64,000 nt of DNA. It comes from Ornithodoros turicata. Lineage: Eukaryota; Arthropoda; Arachnida; Ixodida; Argasidae. Made by a program: the position numbers and the translations under genes. The stretch spans positions 64,254,879 through 64,318,878 of the forward strand of contig NC_088201.1 of NCBI RefSeq assembly GCF_037126465.1. Direction: 5' to 3'. The notes beneath the pieces were generated by a model that saw only the letters and a list, made by a program, of their open reading frames with translations, searched no databases and was not told where the DNA came from. Of this stretch, positions 1 to 11,749 are shown in pieces; the stretch's first letter is position 1, and each line of letters begins with the position of its first letter.

Positions 1-342
1 GGTCACTATATATGGTGACAAAACAAACTGAAGCAGCGCTTAGTGCTGCACTGTGTTTATACGTATTGCCACCAACAACACAACAAGAAACAGTCACCAC
101 GATAACGAACAGCATACAAAACACAAACAGGGACAGAACAGCGTTCAACTGGCACATGAAGTTTATTTTCATAATCCACCGGAAGGTCGCTTTAGGGAAA
201 GCAAGGTCAAGCGGGGAGAGGTTGACCGATTTTTGGTTGACTTCGTTCGGGGAGTTCAATGAGGAGGCCTCTAGCCTCTACACTCTCACGGCCTAACCTC
301 GAACAGTGTCTGTAGATAGGGTCTGTATAGCAGTACTTCCAA
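1..342. other. Unassigned AT/GC-mixed stretch
   Basis: I see no convincing exon, RNA gene or repeat boundary here. Short open frames exist but show no recognisable protein motif and no splice signals that would tie them to another exon. Confidence 0.4.
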
Positions 343-725
343 GGTTGCCACCTTTCGTAGTGAAAAATACCGGCTGAGGGAGAGGAGGTGGAATAGAGGG
401 AAATGTACGCGGGAAAGGGAAAGTAAGTGAGGGGTGGACAGTATACAGAGAGAGAGAGAGAAAGAACGAGCGTACTGGCTCAAGACAACAATGATAATAA
501 TAATGAATAACTAAGAAAACGACTGGTGACTACGGAGTTGGGTCTGTGCTCCAGATTTATTCAAGCTGCAGCGGAATGTTGAAAGGAAAACCCCGCAAAA
601 GCCCCTATGAAAGGTGTTGTGTCACAAATACCGGCAAAAGGCTGCTGGTATCACCTTCCTACCGGCAACCGGCAGAGAGAGCAAATAACCGGCCGTGCCG
701 GTATAATACCGGCCTGGTGGCAACC
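343..725. mobile_element. Small MITE with GGTTGCCACC termini
   Basis: The segment starts with GGTTGCCACC (343-352) and ends with its reverse complement (716-725). A CAA triplet sits on both outer sides (340-342 and 726-728), which would suit a 3-bp target duplication. Copies of CCGG(C) cluster toward the ends and a GA-rich stretch lies inside. No transposase frame is present, so it would be non-autonomous. The short terminal repeat makes the family uncertain. Confidence 0.55.
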
Positions 726-1127
726 CAATCTGTAGACCAATCTTCGTTTACTGTATCTGATAAACAAAAGGAAAAGCAAAAGAAACCTCTTCCACCGTTG
801 CAGCGGGGTTCTGAGTGAAAAATAGCAGACGACGTTCTTCGAAACCAATCAGGGGCTCCACTTGACGTCAAAATGACGCAAGCGGCTCGACGGCTCGTTC
901 CGGGTATTGCCATCGTTGCGCATGGTCGCGATTTTCAAAATCGAATTCTGCGATATTTATGCACCTGTTGATAGTATTACTTCGCATGGTGCATTTTAAT
1001 AAGCTTACTAACCGCTTGGTTCAAAAAAATGCTAGTGATTAAAGTGCTTTCCTAGCTCCTTTAATGTATCCTTGTACGCAACATTTAATTATCACTTATT
1101 TTTTGTTTTTCCGGTTATATACAGGGT

Positions 1128-1770
1128 AAAAAAATGTAACTGTGGCGACGTGCTCGCCGGAAAATTGTGGTACTTCCGGCAATTACCTTCTGGAAACTTT
1201 TGCTGTCATTTAGCAAGGCTTTGGACAATTTGTAAACAATGAATTTTTTTTATTAAACTTTGAAAATTGCCAGAAATATGAAGTCAATCACGGATAACCA
1301 CAGGCCCACCAACAAAAACTATTCACAGTATAGCATCAGAAATAGTCGAAAAAAATTAGTAAGAATTATGATTTAGCCCCGCCTGCTTGATTGTCAAAAA
1401 GAAAAGCGCACGGGAGGTGCGGAGAGAGAAGGAAGTGTTGCCACCACCTTCCCTACTTTGACCTTGATGCTGGTGACAACCTCTTATCACAAAGAAGGCA
1501 AAACAAAAGGTGAGACACTTCCTCCTCTAGACGCACATTTCGCGCACGCTTCTTTGCGAAAATCAAGCAGTCGGGGCTAAATCGTCATTTTTAGTGCGGT
1601 TTGCGATACAAGTTTTCGTCTGTGGTCTGCGGTTGCCTGTGGAGGACTTCATATTTCTGTAAAAAAAGTGAGGTTCGCTTGGATATTTTCAAAGTTAAAA
1701 AGTTTCCAGAAGGTATTGCCGGAAGCCCCACAATCCACCTGTGAGTACGTCGCCAGTTCGAATTTTTTAT
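1128..1770. repeat. Degenerate foldback element
   Basis: The left arm from about 1139 (GCGACGTGCTCGCCGG, then the CTTCCGGCAAT and CTTCTGGAAACTTTT blocks) recurs inverted at about 1697-1757. An inner block around GATTTAGCCCC (about 1370) recurs inverted near 1580. Arms are roughly 250-300 bp and diverged. A CAGGGT sequence just outside the left arm (1124) resembles the ends of other foldbacks in this window. No coding frame is intact. Confidence 0.6.
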
Positions 1771-1774
1771 CACT

Positions 1775-2110
1775 TCAGTTAGATCCCCGCGTTCAGTTAA
1801 ATTAAATAAGTGGCGAACGGATGCACTAATCGCAGAACTTTCTGTGTCCGTACGGTGCCACCTTACAAGCTGCACACCGTGTGAATGAGCGGGAGGCGCT
1901 CATTATTTAAATACAAATTCAAATGAGTTTCGTGAAAAGCATATAACTTCTAAAGCAGGGTGCCGTCGGCATTAAAATGGGTACTACCTCTTTTGAGACC
2001 TTCAGTGTACACCTTCTACAGAAAAATCTGCCACCGAAGTAGGTCATTTGTTGCAATCATTAATTGGTTTCGGTTTACATATTTTTGTCGCGGCTGGTCG
2101 TGGTGAAGCT
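1775..2110. repeat. Fragment of the palindromic family found at 36.5-38.2 kb
   Basis: This stretch is homologous to one arm of the large palindrome at 36482-38190, sharing blocks such as GGGAGGCGCTCATTATTTAA, GGTACTAC and TTTGTCGCGGCTGGTCG in the same order. It carries an unbroken TTAA at the position where the other copy holds a 691-bp insertion, so it serves as an empty site. It is a truncated single arm with no coding capacity. Confidence 0.8.
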
Positions 2111-2529
2111 TAAAAAAGTTTCGCAAGGTGATATGCATCACTATCGCTTAAATTCAATTAAATTCACGGGTTTTCATAGAAATCACAGTCGCAAAAAAAA
2201 AAACAAAAAAACTGCAAACATATGTTACACCTGACTATAAGTTGCACAGTCGCACGCGGGAAACTGCCAACACCGAACTTGGACTAACCTAATCATACTA
2301 ATCAACGTGCTGTTTCGCCGTGTCCGCCATGATAAGCCAAACTGCCGTTAAAATGTGGCTTCCGTTCGCTAAAACGACTTGGACAGACACCGGACACCCG
2401 TGAATTTGAGTGGAATTATGCCGTGCTTAAACACGGCACATCGTCTTACGAAGCAATCGAGCATTTTCCAATTGTGTCGAGAACGTGAATTTTGAGGCCG
2501 GGGATTTCGCAACCGGGAATATCGACGCG

Positions 2530-3410
2530 TATTTAGAGTATATTGTATTTAAGGCCCTATTTGTGGTATCTTGGTATCTTAATACTTTTTCGGGGGAGTA
2601 TTTGTACTCTATTTCAAATACATTTTGTGGTACCTTCTACTCGATACTCTAACTACTTTTTGGATCGCCTCTCAGTTTTCCATTTTCTCTCTTTTTCTTT
2701 TCATTGGCATGTTCGCTCTGCGGGAATTTCCATTCCGACCCCGTACGTTGACCTGAATGTTTTCTTTTTTTCTGGAAGATAAGAATTCGAAGAGCAAGGG
2801 TGTTAATGAGTGCCCTGTAGCTGCAGCAGAGTTCTGCTAAATATTCCCTCTGACTCTGCTAGCCTTCTAGGACACCCCTGCTTGACAAGCTTCTACTTTT
2901 TCAATTTGTAAGGTATATATAATGTAATGTTTGTATGTAGTACGTTGTATGTATGACAGATCGGTCAGTGACCACCGCAAGCCCTGTTGGGGCTTTTGTA
3001 TTTATGGACATAAAAAAGTCATTCTGCGTTGTCAGTTCGCAGAATGAAGCCAACGAAAGAGGCGCGTTCACTCCCATAGCCAAACCTTCGGACGATTTTC
3101 GAATATGTTTCGGAAACCGATAATAATATTTCAGTCAAATGCAAGCTTTGCATACAACAAGAACATGCTTTCGACCAGGAAGACATCAAACTCACGTGTT
3201 TCAAACTCAAACGTGTCTTATACTCACGTTCACGTACTTTTCTACGACGCCTACCGAAGTATCTTAAGTGTATCTTAAATACTTTCGGAAGTATTTGCTA
3301 CTTTAACTTAATTACTTTCATTTTCAAGTATTTATACTCTATCTTAATTAAAATTTTTTGGCAGTACTTACTATCTTGTTTTAAATACTTTTTGAGGTAT
3401 CTTGTACATG
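2530..3410. mobile_element. Decayed hAT-like transposon with AAGTATTT subterminal repeats
   Basis: Both ends are rich in short repeats of the AAGTATTT/AAATACTT type (2540-2660 and 3240-3400, opposite orientation), a pattern typical of subterminal binding sites in hAT elements. Inside, near 3130-3220 on the plus strand, a frame reads KCKLC followed by basic residues, which could be the remains of a BED-type zinc finger. Stops interrupt it. The exact ends and target duplication could not be fixed. Confidence 0.45.
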
Positions 3411-3419
3411 TCTGCCAGC

Positions 3420-3815
3420 CAATGACAAGTGCAAAAGTGCACGTATAAAAATAATAAGGACCTGTGGTCGTTGGCTTTGTGTGTTTTTTTTTAGTGGTAG
3501 TACATTAGTATGGTGTGACGGAAAGGTTTTTTGTACTTCATATCTCAGGGAGCGGTATGCTACTTCTGTACCGATAAGGAACACTGGAAAGTTTTGCCCT
3601 CTTATTTCTTCTCTTCCTTTTCTCTTTTCAACGATCATTTTTTTCTAACCAAGCCGTTTACATGACTGCTAGAACGTACCATGCGAAACATTGTGTTGTT
3701 GCTAGAACAGTTCTTATGTTGTCCTGTGTCAAGTGTGTTCAATTGTGCGTGTTGTGTTTTTTATTTTTTCACTCCTGTAACGGCAGGTCACATTATCACT
3801 GAATAAATAAATAAA
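3420..3815 (+). mobile_element. 3' end of a non-LTR retrotransposon
   Basis: The segment ends in CCTGTAACGGCAGGTCACATT and then a short AATAAATAAATAAAT tail (3801-3815), the form of a non-LTR (CR1/jockey-like) 3' terminus. No reverse transcriptase frame precedes it; the hAT remnant lies immediately upstream. This is therefore a 5'-truncated copy consisting of 3' untranslated sequence. Confidence 0.5.
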
Positions 3816-4534
3816 TGAAAGGTTGTTGCTTTTTGGGCTCACAAATGGGGTACCTACTACAAAGACAAAACAAACAAACTTTCGCTGGTACACAGGCAAG
3901 CTTTTTATCACCAGCAGAGAGAATCTCTCTGTCCCTCCAGGCTGTTTGGTATTTACCTTGGTATTTACAGACGAGAGGAGTGGTGATCCTAGTGATACTG
4001 GGCTGCGGGTGGAAATCGCTGGCTGGAGCAACAAACAAACAAAACTTCTGCGTGACTAATACTGTCTGATCTTTGCAGTCCCTATCATGTCTCGTAAGAG
4101 CAAAATATCTCATACGTTTTAATCACTTGTTTATTTACAGCAATTTACAAATGCACCATCTCCCATCCTCCATCTGCCTTTCTTCTGAGTGGTGGTTGAG
4201 TGTAAGGGACAAATTAGAAAAGTTGGATTGTACATGGGCACAGCAGTCGTTTGAGATATTGTGGATAAAAGATTGCTGTGGCCATAGATACCCTGCTAGC
4301 AGAGTGCAAGGCGTTGGTAATGGGAAGGGCTCCAAATGGTATACACAATGTGAAGAGAGTCGTTCGCTTCCGGCTGCAAAAAAAGATGGAAAAGCAGGTG
4401 GCATTCAAAAGTAATCATAAACATAAGCGGAGCTAAGCTAAGCCAAAAGCTGAAGCACTGGAGCCAAAAGAGTCCGAGACTCAAGGGGAAATGAGTGTAA
4501 GGTCTCCAAAAGATAGACAGATATTGATAGTTTA

Positions 4535-4635
4535 TTTGTCTGCCTGTACATTATGTGTTGTTACCTATGGGACTGCTAGGACAAGCCTGTTACGCACTCC
4601 CATAGGTAACAACACATCATGTATAGGTAGACGAA
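4535..4635. repeat. Near-perfect 38-bp inverted repeat (hairpin)
   Basis: Arms 4535-4572 and 4598-4635 pair with about four mismatches over 38 bp around a 25-nt loop; the shared core is GTGTTGTTACCTATGGGA. The transcript would form one stable hairpin. It could be a tiny MITE or a hairpin small-RNA precursor; nothing in the sequence decides between them. Confidence 0.75.
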
Positions 4636-5220
4636 TATAATCTTGTGAGGCAACATTTGGCATCTTGAGTAAATTAAAAAACTCCTGGATATAAAACAAG
4701 AGAAAGATCAAGACTACTATTATCGACCGATACATGCTGTAATATTACAAAATGTAGCTTATCTTTGGTACGCAAAACACAGTTATAGAACAACATGGGT
4801 GAAATCCAAACCAAGCAAAAAATGCAAAAAGTAATCGGTGAACTCAAAGACAAACATACAACAGGGTTGTACATGCACGCAAGGAAATACACTGTACCTT
4901 TCCTCTTGAACAGAAAATAGTTATTGATCTGGTGTATATGAAATGGCAATCTATTCCATAAGTCTGGGCCAGTGTAATACAGTGAGTGTGTTCCATATTT
5001 TGCGTGCGGTGGGGATAGACGGAAGTAGCGAAATCCCGTCGTAGCAGATATGGGAAAACAATATTAGTGACCGTTACAATATGCGGCATGTCAGCAGTGC
5101 AGATTAAACTATATGTCATTAAATTAACTTTGTATTGTGTAACTAATAGGAACGAGAAAGGAAAAATGATGGAATTAGCTGCTGGGATTCTAAGTATTGT
5201 TCGTAGTGCTAGCTTTGGAA

Positions 5221-5738
5221 TCAGTAACAAAGACCGTACACTTCAGCTGCACAATTAAGGTGCGAGTGAACTAAGGTGTAATAGACTTTCAACATCATTG
5301 GAACAGGAAGGAACCTGATTTTTGACAAGGCATATAATGATGCAGTCATTTTACTTTTCAAGTGCTGAACATGACTATGCGAACTGAAGCGCTCATCAAG
5401 GATCACACCCAGAAGCTTAATATGTATCTGACGCTCTAGGAAGAATGAGCAATCAGAATGCAACGGCAAATGAATCTATCGTTAGTTTCTTCTGTGGTGG
5501 ATGAAAAACAATGTACATGAGAGAACTGATGTTCTGAGGATGGAACAATGTAATTTGTCTTCGCGAAGTTTGGAACTAATGTATTAAGAGAAAGCCAATT
5601 CTTAAAGTTTTCAAGTAAAAGATTTGCTTTTAAGAATAGGTCCTCAGGGGTTGCACCTTCCAAAAATATGTTCGTATTATTGGCATATAAAATATAATTA
5701 TTAATGTAGGAATTTTGGTACATTGTTGATAAAAACAA
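5221..5738 (-). pseudogene. LINE reverse transcriptase, C-terminal half (decayed)
   Basis: Two overlapping minus-strand frames read as the palm and thumb of a non-LTR reverse transcriptase. The first contains a YANNT box where an active enzyme has Y-x-DDT, followed by the usual LxxWxxxNxL-like helix. The second reads LLGVILDERF, then the thumb helix ending in VYYTLVHSHLNCAAEVYG. The catalytic DD is replaced by NN and a frameshift separates the two parts, so it cannot be active. It is continuous with the endonuclease and connector remains at 6306-6950. Confidence 0.8.
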
Positions 5739-6305
5739 GAAAAAGAAACCATCCTAATGCGCTTGGGGTGAGATTTAATCTGCTGTCATTAATCTGTGCG
5801 AATTGCTGTCAGTTGTTTATTTAAACGACTGCTGGTAACAGCTGGTAAGTAGCTGGAGTGGTGTGACTCTAATACCATACTTGTCTAGTTTTAGTAGAAG
5901 TAAGTCATGTCTAAGAAGATCAGATGCCTCGGTCAGATCTGCAAATATTCCCATACTTAACTACCTCGAGTCTATATTAGTTTTAATTTTTTCCACTATG
6001 TTACTAAGCACCAATTCTGGGAGTCAGTGAATAAATTGCTGATGGTTTCGATAATTTTACTCGGGGAAGTAGGAATGGCTCTGGGGCAGTAATCACCAAG
6101 AAGTTATTTATTTTGTTCTTTGTAATTTAGATTAGTGGTAATATGTTCAATTTCCTAATAATTGGTAGGGGCAAGAAAAAATGTGTTTGGCTGTGATTCT
6201 ATGTCTGGGCGTATCTCAGTAGGGTTAGGAATTCCACACTGTTCTCTATGTTTGCAAAGTAGTCATTAAATATATTACCAATTAATTTTTATTCTTCATA
6301 ATCTA

Positions 6306-6518
6306 CTATGGATGTTGCTTGAGTAAGTTCCCCTGATCCATGCCCCTGCTCATAACCTTCTGCATGTAATACTGTTCCTTGGCAGATTTCAATGAACAAC
6401 ATGAAGTATTTCTGTACGTTCTAGGACGGCAATGTAATTCCTTACTGTTGGCCGGTCTTTTTGCATACAAATTATTTTTGTGCTTAATAAAGACTTCAAG
6501 AGACCTGACGTTATCCAC
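6306..6518 (-). pseudogene. LINE linker between endonuclease and RT (decayed)
   Basis: The minus-strand frame contains IKHKNNLYAK and then a YRN....LKSAKEQYY segment, the basic helical connector that precedes the RT domain in CR1/jockey-like LINEs. It lies between endonuclease remains to the right and RT remains to the left, in the correct order for one minus-strand element. Confidence 0.65.
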
Positions 6519-6527
6519 AGAACTGTG

Positions 6528-6950
6528 TCACCCCATTGTTATCCTCTTAGCAGCACTTGAAATTTTAGTGCTCAGTTTGGACATAAAGCACTGAACTCTC
6601 TGTTGTATATCCTTGCAGCTCGTGAACTGACATTCATGCACAGAAAAGTGTGATTCGGGAACAGTAAGGTCAACATACTCTTTGGTAGGAAATCTAGAGT
6701 TTGGTTCTACCCCAGTGTGCACCATAAAAGTCAGATAGTAATCTGTAATGTCACAAGGTATTGCACCTGAGATCATATCTTTCCTGTTTGGGTTACTAAC
6801 TATGTGGTCCAAAAAAGTAACAGAACACATTTAAGCCATGGTGTGTGGCGATGTTGATCAAACCCATAGATATTGTGGGTATCGCAATAGTATGTACTAC
6901 CAAGGTTGTCACTAAGTGTATTGATATTTAAATCACCTACTGTATTATAT
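6528..6950 (-). pseudogene. LINE apurinic-type endonuclease domain (decayed)
   Basis: Reading leftwards, GDLNIN (minus strand of 6920-6937) is the conserved GDFN box of APE-type LINE endonucleases. After a frameshift the frame gives LDHIVSN and ITDYYLTF, matching the LDHI...SDH.P region; the catalytic SDH is degraded to TDYY. Together with the pieces at 6306-6518 and 5221-5738 it forms a single decayed minus-strand non-LTR element of about 1.75 kb. Confidence 0.75.
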
Positions 6951-6996
6951 TATATGTAGTCATTGAAAGATAGTGCAGCTCCTCTAGGAAGAGCAT

Positions 6997-7645
6997 GTGC
7001 CATTCTTTATATGTGAAAACCTCAGCCCAGCCAACAAAGTCATCTTAAGGGAGGCCGGAATATATGCAAAGCAACACAATTTTGCATTTGTATGAGTTTG
7101 CTACGCCCAATTTTTCTGAGACAGGTGCAGCAACGAGATAAGGTGCATCGTATCATGCACAGACATGACCTCTCACTGCTGTAGGTCGGCCCACTCTGAT
7201 GTTCTGTTCTCTATGTTTCTCTATGTTCTCTATGTGCCACACGTTTTAACATGTGGCTCCTCTAGGAAGAGGGGCCGCACCAGTGTTTACGCTACCCATT
7301 ACCAGTGTTCGAAAAATTGCTAAAAGTTTGTTAAAATGTTTATTCGCACTTCGGATACTCAGAAGAATTCATGATGAGTGTGTATCACAGATCACAGAAC
7401 CTATGTCATCTAAAGAAAAACTAGTCATGAAAAAAGAACAGAACATCAGAGTGGGCCGACCTACAGCAGTGAGAGGTCACGTCTGTGCATGATACGATGC
7501 ACCTTTTCTCGTTCACTCTGTCTCAGAAATATGGGGCGTAGCAAACTCATACAAATGCAAAATTGTGTTGCTTTGCATATATTCCGGCTTCCCTTAGGAT
7601 GACTTTGTTGGCTGGGCTGAGGTTTTCACATATAAAGAATGGCAC
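6997..7645. repeat. Foldback element with ~210-bp arms
   Basis: The left arm (6997 to about 7206) begins GTGCCATTCTTTATATGTG and recurs inverted from about 7437 to 7645. The arms carry scattered differences and short indels. The ~230-bp spacer includes a few copies of TTCTCTATG. A 16-bp sequence, GCTCCTCTAGGAAGAG, occurs just outside the left arm (6978) and again in the spacer (7256). No coding frame fits a transposase. Confidence 0.8.
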
Positions 7646-7808
7646 GCGCCATTATGGGCTTAGAACACTTGTAAGGTTCAGTACCTCGGTACACTGTGGT
7701 AAGCTTTCACAAAAAACACCTCTCCTTCGTAACAGGGAAGATGGACATCTGATGCTGGAAAAGGAGGAGGATGCAAAAAAACAACAAGGGAAAGTGGTAA
7801 AAATGCTG

Positions 7809-7949
7809 CATGAAAAATGGAAGTCACTGAAAACGTTAGCAGGCTGTAGGGCTCGAACCCACATCTTCTGGATTGGTAATCGGTAATCCAGAAGATGTGG
7901 GTTCGAGTCCTACAGCTGGCTAACCTTTCAGTGACTTCCATCTTTCATG
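7809..7949. mobile_element. Two tRNA-derived SINE halves, head to head
   Basis: A ~65-bp unit and its inverted copy meet at about 7877-7882. Each carries the 3' half of a tRNA: an anticodon-like stem-loop (CTGGATTGGTAATCCAG) and a T-arm with a polymerase III B box, GGTTCGAGTCC at 7900-7910 on plus and a near copy at 7850-7860 on minus. The non-tRNA part (GGCTAACCTTTCAGTGACTTCC) resembles the tick SINE I recall as Ruka; that identification is from memory. No A box remains, so neither half is a full polymerase III gene. Confidence 0.75.
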
Positions 7950-7990
7950 GTTAATTTCTTAGGCAACTTGAGGCCTTGTATGTGATTGGT

Positions 7991-8531
7991 GCTCGATCTG
8001 TGAACCGGGACGCGCGTTCCTTGGGACAACGAAAATGGTCGGCGATAAGTACTGTGTCTGAGCGATGCTCGCGTTTGTCTGTTTATTTGTTTGTTTGTTT
8101 GTTTTTGCTTTTAATGAACGTTTTATGATGGCTTGTTTTTGCTTTTAATAAACGCTTCATGATCGGCGTCCTTGGGCGATGCCCGCGTTTGTTTGCTTTA
8201 TTAAACATATGGAACACGCGTTGTTAGAATGATCTTGATAAGACGTCCGCGGAATCGTTGCGCCCGTGTTTGGTTGATAATAGGGCGTTCTTTGGCGTGT
8301 GCCTTTCCTTTTATTGAGCATGTCATGCGATTCGTGTGTGATGCACTCAGGGACGCCGATCATGAAGCGTTTATTAAAAGCAAAAACAAGCCATCATAAA
8401 ACGTTCATTAAAAGCAAAAACAAACAAACAAACAAATAAACAGACAAACGCGAGCATCGCTCAGACACAGTACTTATCGCCGACCATTTTCGTTGTCCCA
8501 AGGAACGCGCGTCCCGGTTCACAGATCGAGC
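7991..8531. repeat. Perfect 181-bp inverted repeat with 179-bp spacer
   Basis: Arm 7991-8171 starts GCTCGATCTGTGAACCGGGA and arm 8351-8531 is its reverse complement; reading both I find no mismatch. The arms contain a (TTTG)n tract and two copies of TTTTTGCTTTTAAT. No target duplication is evident at the outer edges and no transposase frame is present. It is either a young foldback element or an arm pair kept identical by gene conversion; an assembly artefact should also be considered. Confidence 0.9.
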
Positions 8532-8830
8532 AGCGCCATTTCTGGAACACGGGCCAACTCAGGGCTATAGTGAATGGAACGACCCAGTGGACGTAGCATC
8601 GAGAAAAGCACGTCTCCGTCTACGTTCGAACCTCTGCTCCCAGATGGCAATGAAAGTCGACTCCGCCCACGCGTCCTCCCATTGGCGCGCTCCGGGTGGG
8701 CGGGGCGCGCGAGGGAGAGGGAAAATCCTAGGCCAGCTCTCTAGAGAATAGTCTGTGATTGTCCCTTCTATGTTGTTCCAGCTTCAGAACAGCAGTTCCC
8801 TCTAGTGAAGTGGTGCTTGTGTTCAGATCG
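8532..8830. other. CpG-rich unassigned segment
   Basis: This stretch is markedly richer in C, G and CpG than its surroundings, including CCCATTGGCGCGC and GGGCGGGGCGCGCG, with a CCAAT-like and a GC-box-like sequence. It could be an old promoter or the end of a transposon. I see no coding exon directly attached. Confidence 0.35.
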
Positions 8831-11745
8831 CCTGGAAACACATTTACATATCAGGCTTTTGGAATTAATTATTTCTGGATACTCATATTGACCGTCTGAG
8901 GAAGCTATGCAGCAGATTGATGACAGGCTCTTGCAAAAGGGTCAAGGCAAAAGCATTATGCCTACTTGGCATGACTCCTCAGTGACGATGATCAGGCACA
9001 CTTGATATACTGGTGCAGATACATCCGGTAGGTGGTCTCCTAACTGCTAACATTAGGAAAAGCAAGCATGTTACCATGAATGTGAAACACAGCGATAATC
9101 CTGCTGAGTGTCCTGAGTATAGCAGTGGTCCCGAAGAACAAACAAAAGAAAGCTGGAACTTAACTGATACAGGATTGGCAATGGGAGAAAGAAGGCAAGA
9201 CACATATCAACATATCCTTTAGTATCAACATGTGGACTACACAACGAATCCAAAGGATATGCTATTCTACATTTTCCAAAAATGACACTAACATTTGAGT
9301 CGAAGTCCCTAAATACAGAAATTTCTGAAAAATAAAAAGGGAGAGTCCCGAAACGAATTTTTGAACTGTTTTGTAAGGTCTGGTTGTATGATACTGTGAT
9401 TGAATGTTTTCAGCTTACGCTCAGTGAAATATATGACCACGGAGCAATGAGCTACACGTGTCCTACTGTGTCACAGAGAGGATATGATGACACACCTAAA
9501 TGGGTGACATATGCCAGCCTGCTAAAAAATAAGTCTGTAGTTTTTTGTGCGACACAGTATGAATAATTCACATTAGACTCTCATGCACTCCTTGCCTGGC
9601 ATGCAAATCACAGACAAGCACAGTAGATGGAGAAAAGTATACTGTGTGTGACAGTGTCAGCAGCTATGGCATAGAAAATGCGTTACTATGATCGAGGACC
9701 CTGCCTGCGGTTGTCCTCCACGGAAAACCGTAACTGTAATTTCAAAGACTGCGTAGGGCTTCATGAAAATGTTGGTGGTGCGCTACTCACATTCAGTATT
9801 CAAGGAGGCCAAATATGCAAAAACCTTCATCATATACATCTATACAATGAATGTTAGAAGGAATTTCTGAGCCTAAGAAATTTTCATTCGTTGTGTGCAC
9901 GATCAGTGTATGAACTTTTACCTGTTAAGTGAGAGAAAGACTTTGGCAGCAGATTGCTTCTGCAGAGGTGAAGACTTCATTAAATCAAAGATCAGCACAC
10001 TTGGTCCCCATCATAGAGACCAACCACGAGGACAGTGAAGGCTTGCAGTAACAAAGAAATACGGTTTCGAGCATCGGAAGGACTGCTTTTCAGAGAAGAC
10101 CTGCAAGTAATAGAAATATTTTTACGTGAGTTTCACATACATAAAATGGCCATGCATGTCGGTCATTATTGGGCACATGCAGTGTTCACTGGAACCATCG
10201 TCTATTTTGCCCTTGACCTGACTACTTTTAATTAGATCATCAGTCTGAAATCCTTACTTGACGAAAAACAAAATGCCTTTGAACAGCGCGGCACATTATG
10301 AGCAGATTCATTTCATGTGTGATTGCATATGAAAGTAAGAAGCAAAAAAGAAAGGTTACTGTCTAGTTATTGTTAAATACCACGGACTGTGCTGTAATGT
10401 GCTGAGCAAAAGTAAGAGCAAACAATCAGAGCTTTTGTTGTCATAAATATCTCTGATGTCAAGCGTCCCCAGTATTCTTGATGAAGGTAGACTTTTCCTC
10501 ATCTTGTACATGAGCAACAAGTACAGTTGATCCGTTCAGTTGTAACTAGCAATCATCCTTTGAACTGTTCTCTGCTTCAGCAATGCCAGCAGAACAACGG
10601 AAGTGTTACCTGCGATGACTTTATGCTGCACCACCTGAACAGTGTGTATGGTACGTGTTTACCTGCTGTCTCTGTCTCAAAATTTGGAATATATTGCTCA
10701 CAGAAATAAGAGGTGCCAATTGTCTGTGTAAGAAGTTACGTGAATATAAATAATTAGAACTTCTACATATTTGTATATATTTGGGCCTTTGTGTAGCTCT
10801 GTTTGTACCCTAATAATTCGATGTTCTATTATCATTTCTGTTTCTTTTTCCCTTGCCGCAAGTGTCTCCACTAGCATTTGCTATTGACCCCTCGGCACAG
10901 GTACGTATATATGTTAAATAAATAAGTAAAAATGAATGGAGAGCACCTTGGCAAAAGGATCAAATAGTTACACATGTGTGGTGAGTGATAGCTTTAAGTT
11001 AAACTTCTTGGCAAGTATTGCAAGCAGCAATAAGTGTTCTTTTCTGTCTTTTCTTCAGAAAAAAAGAGGCTAGAAGCTTTCGAGGAAGAGGATATTATTA
11101 ATGGAGAAAAAATAGTTTGGAGGCTGTTTCAAGCACCACTCAGAACATGGTCTGAATCACTTATCAATTTTTCTCTGGACAGCATGCAGAGAGAGAGAAA
11201 AAGAGGGACTCCATATACAAAGCATTTTAAGCATTGCACATGGGTATCCACTCCATGTCAGTTCACTTTACGAGACACGAAAAACCAAAATTGCCAAAAA
11301 TGTACTTTACCTGACTCTCAGTTTTTCTGAAACGTTAGTGTAGAAAACTTCGAGAGGATCAATTAATGGCTAAGATATGATGCACACGTACAGGGTGGAT
11401 CAGGGGGGCAACATCCATTAATTGGGTGGATTGTACCTTGGTAAGAGTGCAATGCTGTGCGTACTGGGGTAGCGTACATATGGTGAATGAAAGATTTGTA
11501 CATGGGCTCTGATTTTTCCATAATGCCCTTGTAATTAGTAACTACGATCAAGTGTGTCATGTACAGAATTGTTTGGAATCATCAAAGTCTTAGTCAAAGC
11601 AATTATGCAAGTTTTCAGGAACCATGTTATTTAAGATAAAAAAATTTGGCGAAGGGGACAGAACAGGCCTCCGAAACGGGTATAGGTGAGCAAGCCTTGT
11701 GTTGTCAGATGGGTAAATATGAGTGACTGAAGCCAAATTTAGATC
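8831..11745. other. Unassigned stretch, possible decayed coding remnants
   Basis: I could not identify a protein family here. Short plus-strand frames (for example 9384-9566 and 10527-10709) have ordinary amino-acid composition but are broken by stops, lack clear splice sites and carry no motif I recognise. They may be remnants of an old transposon or pseudogene. Confidence 0.3.
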
Positions 11746-11749
11746 AGCA

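Noticed and set aside
7877..7925. tRNA-Thr(GGT) half as a tRNA gene
   Set aside because: The D arm and 5' acceptor strand are missing; it is half of a SINE dimer.
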